NCBI GenBank assembly: GCA_903834675.1
Contig: CAILKC010000246.1
Span: 1-7,791 of the forward strand
Length of the DNA: 7,791 nt
Source: an uncultured Victivallales bacterium
GTDB lineage: Bacteria; Verrucomicrobiota; Lentisphaeria; Oligosphaerales; JAFGRS01
Direction of reading: 5' to 3'
The translations under genes were made by a program, and so were the position numbers. The notes below the pieces were generated by a model. It was not told where the DNA came from and did not search any database. It saw only the letters and a list, made by a program, of their open reading frames with translations. This document shows, one piece after another, positions 1 to 5,001 of the stretch. How positions within the stretch are numbered: the stretch's first letter is position 1; each line of letters begins with the position of its first letter.

Positions 1-13
1 CGGACCTACCGGA

Positions 14-226
14 ATGAGACGTGCCGACGCGGGTCCCATTCCGATCCGGCCGGTACGCGCCGGATCGCCTGGAGGGCGGCCCTGTCGCAGACCTTGAGCC
101 TGTCGAATCGGCGTGGCCGCCGCGGCGCCGACGCAGCGGCGCCCACCAACGCCCATCGCCCGCCGCGGCGGACGAGGGGCGGAAGGGGAAGCGCCTGGTG
201 TCATAGGAGGTTGCGGCAAGTCTCAT
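14..226. repeat. Decayed copy (A) of a cloverleaf-shaped inverted-repeat element
   Basis: This is a second copy of the element at 7612-7791, in the same core orientation. The closing stem core survives as 35-43 against 180-188 (8 of 9 pairs). Arm 1 is 44-50/59-65 (7 of 7), arm 2 is 70-76/142-148 (6 of 7) and arm 3 is 152-158/173-179 (6 of 7). The right outer arm is full length: 181-217 matches the reverse complement of 7621-7657 at 32 of 37 positions. The left outer arm appears to have lost about 20 bases. A 27-bp block (about 85-111) is present here and absent from the other copy. Every difference I found in the stems breaks a pair and none compensates, so this copy looks like a decaying DNA element and not a maintained RNA. 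Confidence 0.75.
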
Positions 227-261
227 ACAAGACTGGGGCCGGACATACCGGAATGAGACTT
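218..261. repeat. 44-bp palindrome-ended spacer module (S)
   Basis: The module starts AAGTCTCAT (218-226) and ends ATGAGACTT (253-261), a perfect 9-bp inverted pair. Its right part, 240-259, is repeated at window positions 1-20 with one mismatch, so the module appears on both sides of element A. Its left part, 218-231, is identical to 515-528. An inverted copy with 12 bases in place of one middle base lies at 7580-7620. It is non-coding and looks like a building block of a repeat mosaic. Confidence 0.7.
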
Positions 262-523
262 CCAGCCTGCGCCGCGAGGCGTACGTAGTAGAACCCGCCG
301 CCGCGGGTTAGCAGGTTTCGCGGCCCCCATTGAGGCCGCCTCCTGTGAAACTCAACCTCGGTCGCGCGGGGACGCGGAGGTTCGGCGGTACGGTTATGTC
401 TGCACATTCGGCCCCCGGTAGAGTTTCATCCTGACATGATCGGGCGCCCGCAAGCGCCCTGCGGGGGCTGAAGGCTCGACTACCTACCTGCGCCGCGCCC
501 GGCCTGCACCTTGGAAGTCTCAT
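253..523. repeat. Hairpin-rich intergenic element (C) with 12-bp terminal inverted repeats
   Basis: A 271-bp gene-free segment has perfect 12-bp inverted ends (253-264 and 512-523). Inside are several perfect short stems: 292-298/303-309, 320-325/334-339, 354-359/377-382, and 442-447/454-459. A further stem, 346-353/421-428 (8 of 8), encloses the third hairpin. No plausible coding frame or ribosome-binding site is seen. It could be a non-autonomous mobile element or a structured RNA. Only one copy is in the window, so conservation of the stems cannot be judged. Confidence 0.5.
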
Positions 524-530
524 ACAAGGG

Positions 531-574
531 TGCGGTTCTCATACCAGCAAACCCCTACGGAACTGACATGCGCC
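531..574 (+). repeat. Left copy of a 44-bp long-range inverted repeat
   Basis: Reading rightward this matches the reverse complement of 7497-7540 at 43 of 44 positions; the one difference is A568 against G7503. Identity ends sharply on both sides. It starts three bases after a copy of the AAGTCTCATACAAG motif (515-528) and itself contains TTCTCATAC, a variant of the same boundary motif. No open frame with a start signal uses it. It is a dispersed repeat of unknown function. Confidence 0.85.
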
Positions 575-589
575 TGCGAGCGTGTCGGG

Positions 590-696
590 GAGGCTCTTGC
601 AGAACCCCGCCTCTGGCCCTGGAGCCCGCGAGGCCAAGCCCGTTCCGGGGCGATGGCACCCCAGATACGGCGGGCCGAGGGTCCTGCCAGAGCCTC
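590..696. repeat. Imperfect long hairpin, gene-free
   Basis: 590-602 pairs with 684-696 at 12 of 13 positions, closing a 107-nt GC-rich segment that holds further short stems, including a 5-bp one around 606-629. It lies between the left 44-bp repeat and the terminator of the secreted-protein gene. No coding evidence is seen. It may be another module of the repeat mosaic, but no second copy is visible. Confidence 0.4.
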
Positions 697-712
697 TGTC
701 ACAAACGACAAA

Positions 713-740
713 GCGGGCGACGGTTTTCACCATCGCCCGC
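713..740 (-). terminator. Hairpin terminator after the secreted coiled-coil gene
   Basis: A perfect 8-bp stem (713-720 with 733-740) continues inward, after one mismatch, for 3 more pairs, leaving a GAAA loop on the minus strand. Reading leftward it is followed by TTTGTCGTTTG, an interrupted T-rich tail. It lies 38 bases past the stop codon at 779. A Rho-independent terminator closing the gene run is the natural reading; the broken T-run makes its strength uncertain. Confidence 0.6.
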
Positions 741-778
741 CACGTGCATTCGGCTTATCGCGGCGCCGAAAAGGCGCT

Positions 779-1570
779 CTACTTCTTTTCGGCGGTCGGC
801 GCCACGGTCCCTGCGGCCGCGTCCTTGGCCTTGCGCTCTTCCTGGAGTTTCTCGACCTGCTCTTTCAGCTTGGCCATTTCGTTGTCGGAGACCTTGAGAT
901 ACAGGGTCGAGTTCTTGGGATTGTAGGAGAACTCGCGGGTGGGCGTGACGCCGTAGACCTGCTGGAGAGAGGCGACCATGATCGTATAGCCCTTGGTCAG
1001 CTCTTCGACCGACTTCTCCAACTCCTTCTTCTTCTCGGCATCGGCTTCCTTCTCGATCGCCGCCTTCTGATCAACGATCAGTTTGGCATAGGCGTCACGG
1101 GTCTTGATCGCCCGTACAAACGCCTCTTCCGCCGTGCCGACGCGCAGATAGATGGTGCTCTTCACTTCATCATACTCGTAGCTGCGGGTGCGCCCGATGC
1201 CGAAGATGACATCCATGGCCACACCCAGCGTCTGCAGGCCCTTACGCGCTTCGCCGATGGTCTTGCGGATCTCTTTCTTCTGTTCTTCGTCCGCCGTTTC
1301 TTTCAGCTTCTTCTCCAACTCGTCCACCTGGCGCGCCAGGGTAACGCGCTTGGACCAGGTCTTCTTGAAGGCGGTTTCCATGTCGGTGAGAGGCAGCAAC
1401 TTGTTCTTGACGTCTTTCTCATCAACCGGCTTCTCGGCTGCCGCTGCCGCTGCCGCCGCCGGGGCCGCCGGGGCTGCCGCTTTCTTGGCCGCCGCATCCT
1501 GGCTGTAGGCAAGGGTGCCTGCAAGGCCGGTAGTCACCAGCAGACCGAGGTACTTCCTGATCGACATCAT
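779..1570 (-). CDS. Secreted Ala-rich coiled-coil protein with an internal duplication
   Basis: A 263-residue protein that I do not recognise. Residues 1-24 look like a signal peptide: basic MSIRK, a hydrophobic run, then AYSQDA. An Ala/Pro/Lys linker follows (about 25-50), then two copies of a coiled-coil plus beta-like unit about 83 residues apart. Residues 123-145 and 206-228 align without gaps with 9 of 23 identities, sharing TR...Y.....STxYLxV. Each is preceded by a Lys/Glu-rich helix (about 78-110 and 163-194), and a third charged helix closes the protein. The start follows AAAGGGGA at good spacing; Met2 is an equally possible start. It is probably periplasmic or envelope-associated. 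It has its own possible promoter upstream and a terminator downstream, so it may be transcribed separately from rsmD. I infer duplication of an ancestral helix-beta unit; the function is unknown. Confidence 0.85.
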   Translation of the reverse strand: MMSIRKYLGLLVTTGLAGTLAYSQDAAAKKAAAPAAPAAAAAAAAEKPVDEKDVKNKLLPLTDMETAFKKTWSKRVTLARQVDELEKKLKETADEEQKKEIRKTIGEARKGLQTLGVAMDVIFGIGRTRSYEYDEVKSTIYLRVGTAEEAFVRAIKTRDAYAKLIVDQKAAIEKEADAEKKKELEKSVEELTKGYTIMVASLQQVYGVTPTREFSYNPKNSTLYLKVSDNEMAKLKEQVEKLQEERKAKDAAAGTVAPTAEKK

Positions 1571-1646
1571 ACACGTCCCCTTTCAGACTAATGACAGACA
1601 CAGCTAGTAAACAGCGCTGACAGCACACCCGCGTATCCCGCCCCCC

Positions 1647-1674
1647 ACCATAGCGCCGCGGAGCTCACCGTCAA
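1647..1674 (-). promoter_or_regulatory. Possible sigma70-type promoter for the secreted coiled-coil gene
   Basis: On the minus strand TTGACG (1669-1674) is followed after 16 bases by TATGGT (1647-1652). The site lies in the 128-bp gap between the rsmD stop and the start at 1570, giving a leader of about 70 bases. The -35 is close to consensus and the -10 is mediocre. The rest of the gap holds a T6 run just after the rsmD stop, without an adjacent strong hairpin, and nothing else I can name. Confidence 0.35.
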
Positions 1675-1698
1675 GCCTGAGATATGCCAAAAAAGGGG

Positions 1699-2289
1699 TC
1701 AATCGGATCCGCCAACCTGGCGGCGGGCAACGGTGACCGAGAGGGAGCCATAGCGTTTGCGGACGGCTGGCCGCCACGGTCCGGCCGGATACCAGGGCAG
1801 GTCGCAGGCGGTCGCGTGTTCGAGCACCAGCCTGGCCCCACCGGCCCACTCGCCAAAGGCCAGGTCAAGCAGCAGCGCCGCGCCCCCGTAGACGCCCGGG
1901 CCCGGATGGTAGGGAGGATCGGCAAGAATGAGGTCAGCCGTCCCCCCCCACTCGGACAGCAGACGCGGCGCGTCGGCGACACTCATGGGCGCGATGTGAA
2001 GGGAGCCGCAGCCAGAACCGATGGCCTTGCACACTCGCGCCGCGTTGTCGCGCAAGCACGCCAACGCCCGGCGGTCATGCTCAACCAAGACGACCGCCGC
2101 GGCGCCGCGGCTGAGGGCTTCAAGTCCCAGGGCGCCGCTGCCACTAAACAGGTCCACCACACGCAGCCCGAGCCACGGTTCGAGGGAAGCAAAGAGGGAC
2201 TCCTTCACCCGATCCGTCGTCGGTCGTACCGCATCCCCCGGCGGTGCGCACAGACGGATACCCCCTGCCCTGCCACTGATGATACGCAT
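1699..2289 (-). CDS. rsmD: 16S rRNA (guanine966-N2)-methyltransferase RsmD
   Basis: This enzyme methylates N2 of G966 in helix 31 of 16S rRNA using S-adenosylmethionine, acting in the cytoplasm on an assembling 30S subunit. The 196 residues match the usual family length. The RsmD N-terminal signature is present: MRIISGRAGG at 1-10 and RPTTDRVKESLF at 22-33. The SAM-binding motif I is DLFSGSGALG (46-55), the acidic residue after strand 2 is in LVEHD (68-72), and the catalytic N-methyltransferase motif is DPPY (124-127). The ATG follows AGGGG about 7 bases upstream. It starts 42 bases after the stop of the zinc-ribbon gene. In many bacteria rsmD is followed by coaD; here the next gene is an unrelated secreted protein. 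Identification is firm from the three motifs together. Confidence 0.95.
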   Translation of the reverse strand: MRIISGRAGGIRLCAPPGDAVRPTTDRVKESLFASLEPWLGLRVVDLFSGSGALGLEALSRGAAAVVLVEHDRRALACLRDNAARVCKAIGSGCGSLHIAPMSVADAPRLLSEWGGTADLILADPPYHPGPGVYGGAALLLDLAFGEWAGGARLVLEHATACDLPWYPAGPWRPAVRKRYGSLSVTVARRQVGGSD

Positions 2290-2331
2290 GAAAGGACCCC
2301 TGCGCCGCAGGCTACCCGCGCCTCGGCGGTG

Positions 2332-2613
2332 CTACCGCACCTTGCCACGGCCGCCACTGCCGGACCGCCCCGGCGTCTGTACCAAAGTGCCGCAGCGCGG
2401 ACAGCGCACCACGGTTTCGTAGCGACTTACCAGGAACATCAGGCGACAGCGAGTGCATTCCCCAAGGAATTCCTCGGTCATCGTCCAGCCCCGTGAACGC
2501 ACGCGCCAGGAGTCGTAGATCGACAGACACAACAGAGCGGCCAGGAAGACCGCACTCACCACCACGAACGCATGTTGAAGAACGACCAGAAACATCGGCG
2601 TTGTCACCCTCAT
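2332..2613 (-). CDS. Small membrane-anchored zinc-ribbon protein
   Basis: A 93-residue protein with one N-terminal hydrophobic segment (about 7-32), then a basic stretch (WRVRSRGW, 36-43) that suggests the rest faces the cytoplasm. A C-terminal zinc ribbon follows, with C53-x2-C56 and C71-x2-C74 separated by 14 residues; the tail is Gly/Arg-rich. The four-cysteine spacing is typical of rubredoxin-like or zinc-ribbon knuckles that bind one zinc ion. I cannot assign a family. The ATG has only a weak GGTGG in front; Met7 is an alternative. It lies between the TonB-like gene (72-bp gap) and rsmD (42-bp gap), so co-transcription is likely. Possible roles are protein or nucleic-acid binding at the membrane, but nothing shown here decides. 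Confidence 0.75.
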   Translation of the reverse strand: MRVTTPMFLVVLQHAFVVVSAVFLAALLCLSIYDSWRVRSRGWTMTEEFLGECTRCRLMFLVSRYETVVRCPRCGTLVQTPGRSGSGGRGKVR

Positions 2614-2685
2614 TCAGCCACCGGAGTCCGACCCGTCCGCCCGCCGCGAGTCGACGCTGCGGGCAGGCCGCGCGCCCCCCTGGCA

Positions 2686-3540
2686 TCAGCGCGCGGGAGG
2701 CACCGGGGCAGCGCCCGCGGCCAGCCCCCACTCCACCTGTAACTCGGTCTCGCCAGCGGGGGCCGGGACGTATTCAGCGCGGGTTCTGCCCTCAGGCTGC
2801 AAACGGTCCTGAAGCTCCTGTAGACCCACGGCCCGGCGCAGAACATCGACAGCCAGCGTGTCGAGCGCCGCATTGCCACAACCGCCGATCACCTGAACCC
2901 GCGTTGTCGCCAGGCGCTCGCCGCGGCTGACCCGCAGCAGCGTGGGGGACTTCGCCGTTCCCTGCGCCCAGGCAGCGCGCACCGCGCGCTCGTCGGGCGC
3001 AGGCAGCCCGCTCAGCAATCGGCCCTCTGGCAGACGCCAGAAGACGCCGCGCAACAGGGGAACCACCACGATGGGCTCCGGCGGCGACGGCCGGATGGGC
3101 TCTCCCGCTGCCGCCACCCGTTCGGCCAGCGATACCGAGCCCTCACGCAGCGCCAGCGCCGCCGGCGCCGTCTGCCCCACAGGAGTCATGCCCGAGCGGT
3201 ATGGAGGAACCGGCGCGCACGGGATGTCGAGCTTGGCAAAACGCTCGCGGCTAAACCCAAAACGCTCGTTGGGCAGGACCAGCAGGGTGGGGTCGCGCAG
3301 GGCCGCCCAGTCGTACAGGTTCCGTTCCCAAGCCCGAATCCCGGCCGCCCCCCGGGGCGACACCAGCACGCAGCGAGTGGAGTCCCGGGGTGACTCTGGA
3401 ACCCGGGCCGGCACCCCAATCCGCAGACTGAACCACAGGCCGACACAGATCATGGCCGCCCAGACCAACGGGGTCACCGCCACCAGCAGTGACAGCAGGG
3501 GACCGCGACGCGACCGGCGCGCTTGACGACGCTCAGTCAA
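2686..3540 (-). CDS. Single-pass membrane protein, probable divergent TonB-like partner of ExbB/ExbD
   Basis: A 284-residue protein with a strongly basic start (RRQARRSRRG), one transmembrane helix (about 14-38), and a periplasmic remainder rich in Pro and Arg. Its position directly after exbB-exbD and its N-in, single-helix topology are those of TonB or TolA. Near the C-terminus, GCGNAALDTLAVDVLRRA (220-237) resembles the TonB C-terminal helix entry (small residue-Gly-x-x-x-Leu-Asp-x-x-Ala...LRR). It is followed by a region that could be the terminal strands, ending in ELQVEW. The match is weak and I offer it as inference. The start is TTG, with GGAGA 5 bases upstream, and overlaps the exbD stop by 8 bases, which implies translational coupling. 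If it is not TonB-like, it is an unclassified membrane protein of the same complex. Confidence 0.7.
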   Translation of the reverse strand: MTERRQARRSRRGPLLSLLVAVTPLVWAAMICVGLWFSLRIGVPARVPESPRDSTRCVLVSPRGAAGIRAWERNLYDWAALRDPTLLVLPNERFGFSRERFAKLDIPCAPVPPYRSGMTPVGQTAPAALALREGSVSLAERVAAAGEPIRPSPPEPIVVVPLLRGVFWRLPEGRLLSGLPAPDERAVRAAWAQGTAKSPTLLRVSRGERLATTRVQVIGGCGNAALDTLAVDVLRRAVGLQELQDRLQPEGRTRAEYVPAPAGETELQVEWGLAAGAAPVPPAR

Positions 3541-4048
3541 GATCGTCTCCGAGAACCGCGGCCGGCCCCGGGCCGTCAGCGTCCGATGAATCGGACACCA
3601 GCCAGACGTCGAGGCCCAAGGACCGCCCCAGCGTCATAATATCGAAGAACTGCGCGTAGGTGATCTCCCGGTCCGCCCGCAATACCAGCATGGGTTGCCG
3701 AATACCGTCGGCGGCGGCTCCAGCCGAAAGACCGGCACGACTGGCGGCGGCGGTACGGCTGTCATGCACCATCCGGGCCAGCTCGCGCTCAAGGTCCGCC
3801 CAGGGCACGTTCCGGTCGTTGAAAAACAACTGGCCAGAACGGGTCACCGTGACCACTAGCTTGTCCGCTTCACTCATGCTGCTCATACGGGCCTTGGGAA
3901 GACGCAACGAAGTCTCCACCTTGGTCCCCGGCCAAAAGACCAGCGAATTGCTGATCATGAAGAAGATCAGCAGGATGAAGAACACGTCCACGAGAGGCAC
4001 CAGCGGCGCGTTCCCGGTCATGATCTTAAGCGTTGTCTTCGTCCGCAT
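3533..4048 (-). CDS. exbD: ExbD/TolR-family proton-channel subunit
   Basis: ExbD/TolR pairs with ExbB/TolQ in an inner-membrane stator that uses proton-motive force to drive a TonB- or TolA-type partner. With the ATG at 4048 the protein has 171 residues. It has a short basic cytoplasmic N-terminus (MRTKTTLK), then the signature PLVDVFF (18-24) with Asp21 as the essential transmembrane carboxylate. The helix runs to about residue 36, and a periplasmic domain ends in the usual LVLRADREITYAQFFDIM stretch (121-138) and LGLDVWLVSD (144-153). A further ATG at 4021 would give a shorter N-terminus; I prefer 4048 because GGAG lies 12 bases upstream and the family has a basic lead-in. It overlaps exbB by 23 bases and the next gene by 8. 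The tail is Asp-rich. Sequence alone does not separate ExbD from TolR. Confidence 0.9.
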   Translation of the reverse strand: MRTKTTLKIMTGNAPLVPLVDVFFILLIFFMISNSLVFWPGTKVETSLRLPKARMSSMSEADKLVVTVTRSGQLFFNDRNVPWADLERELARMVHDSRTAAASRAGLSAGAAADGIRQPMLVLRADREITYAQFFDIMTLGRSLGLDVWLVSDSSDADGPGPAAVLGDDLD

Positions 4049-4730
4049 GCTCGGCCAGCTCTCCGGGGGCCTGCGTCTCGAACCCCGCGACGTTCTCAAG
4101 GGTGATCGGATTGCGGGTCAGGAAGTAGACCATCTCGGCGGTTGCCTTTTCCATGTCCAGCACAATGGCCTCCACCCTGCCGACAAGGTAGTTATAGGCC
4201 GCCACGGCAAGGATGGAAACCGTCAGCCCGGCACCCGTGGTCAGCAGCGCTTCCTTGACATACTGGGCCAGACGAATGGTCTCGACGAAATGCCCCTTGC
4301 CCTGCATCTCCTGAAAGACCCCCAGGAGGCCGCTGACGGTACCGAGCAACCCAAGCAGGGGGGCGATGTAGCCGATCGTGGCCAGTAAGCGGAGATGACG
4401 CTCCAACCGTGGCACCTCCTGGTAGCTGACTTCGTCGGCGGCGCGGCGCATGGCCATTTCATCCCGGTCTCCGTGCAAAATAGCGGCCCGGACCGCGTGG
4501 GCCACCGGCCCGGGCGCATCGTCACAGATCGCCACCGCCTCGGCGATGCGGTTACGCTTGAGGACGTTGAACAACCCCCGGATGAACTCGTGGACATCGA
4601 TCTGGGCACGGTGAAAATGGAAGAGCCGACCGCAGATGATGGCAATCGTGATGACAAAGCAGATCGCCAGCACAATCATCATCGGGCCGCCCTCGCGGAA
4701 CAGCCCTTGCACAAACGTCATCGACTGCAT
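4026..4730 (-). CDS. exbB: ExbB/TolQ/MotA-family proton-channel protein
   Basis: This is the multi-pass inner-membrane partner of the ExbD-like protein; the pair forms a proton channel that powers an envelope machine. It has 234 residues with three hydrophobic segments: about 17-38, 116-138 and 160-184. The second carries the family hallmark LATIGYIAPLLGLLGTVSGL (116-135) and the third TTGAGLTVSILAVAAYNY (164-181). The intervening cytoplasmic region (about 40-115) is charged and helical, as in TolQ/ExbB. The ATG follows AGGAGG (4741-4746) by 10 bases, and this signal lies at the edge of the upstream 8-bp repeat array. The C-terminus is acidic (ELAEHADEDNA). The exbB name is used for convenience; TolQ is equally possible, as no neighbouring tolA, tolB or pal is visible. 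Confidence 0.92.
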   Translation of the reverse strand: MQSMTFVQGLFREGGPMMIVLAICFVITIAIICGRLFHFHRAQIDVHEFIRGLFNVLKRNRIAEAVAICDDAPGPVAHAVRAAILHGDRDEMAMRRAADEVSYQEVPRLERHLRLLATIGYIAPLLGLLGTVSGLLGVFQEMQGKGHFVETIRLAQYVKEALLTTGAGLTVSILAVAAYNYLVGRVEAIVLDMEKATAEMVYFLTRNPITLENVAGFETQAPGELAEHADEDNA

Positions 4731-4740
4731 GCTCTACTAG

Positions 4741-4746
4741 CCTCCT
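4741..4746 (-). promoter_or_regulatory. Shine-Dalgarno of exbB, at the edge of the minisatellite
   Basis: The minus strand reads AGGAGG here, 10 bases before the exbB ATG at 4730. The same AGGAGGCGA string recurs inside the adjoining repeat array wherever a GGAGGCGA unit occurs (units at 4810, 4834, 4850, 4898, 4914 and 4938). The functional site may therefore be a remnant of a repeat unit. Confidence 0.75.
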
Positions 4747-5001
4747 CGCCGTCTCGCCGTCTCGCCGTTTCGCCGTTTCGCCGTTTCGCCGTCTCGCCGT
4801 TTCGCCGTTTCGCCTCCTCGCCGTTTCGCCGTTTCGCCTCCTCGCCGTTTCGCCTCCTCGCCGTCTCGCCGTTTCGCCGTCTCGCCGTTTCGCCGTTTCG
4901 CCTCCTCGCCGTCTCGCCTCCTCGCCGTCTCGCCGTTTCGCCTCCTCGCCGTCTCGCCGTCTCGCCCTCTCGCCCTCTCGCCGTTTCGCCGTTTCGCCGC
5001 C
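4746..5001 (-). repeat. Minisatellite: 32 tandem 8-bp units with an invariant GGCGA core
   Basis: On the minus strand every unit is NNNGGCGA, without any indel across 256 bases. The variable triplet takes five states: AAC (14 units), GAC (9), GGA (6), GAG (2) and GGC (1, at the nnr end). Positions 4740-5002 contain no A on the plus strand, so the transcript is U-free here and no stop codon can occur in any sense frame. The array begins at the last base of the nnr stop codon and ends at the exbB ribosome-binding site. The long open frames that cross it on both strands are a consequence of this composition and I do not call them genes. Confidence 0.97.

Noticed and set aside
240..574. Group II intron (a GTGCG near 530 and domain V-like bases near 381)
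   Set aside because: No convincing domain V hairpin and no reverse transcriptase are present. The GTGCG lies at the edge of the dispersed 44-bp repeat.
764..794. 9-bp palindrome spanning the stop codon of the secreted-protein gene (764-772 with 786-794)
   Set aside because: It is real pairing but has no T-tail, and the better terminator is at 713-740. It may only assist termination or protect the 3' end.
530..1591. A 353-codon plus-strand open frame antisense to the secreted coiled-coil gene
   Set aside because: It overlaps a gene with a signal peptide, good ribosome-binding site and sensible domains on the other strand. Its product has Leu/Arg-rich shadow composition.
1685..1725. Terminator after rsmD (T6 run just past the stop)
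   Set aside because: The nearest stem (a 5-bp CCGCC/GGCGG pair on the minus strand) is well separated from the T-run, so it does not form a normal intrinsic terminator.
4746..5001. CRISPR array
   Set aside because: The units are 8 bp with no spacers, and no cas genes are present.
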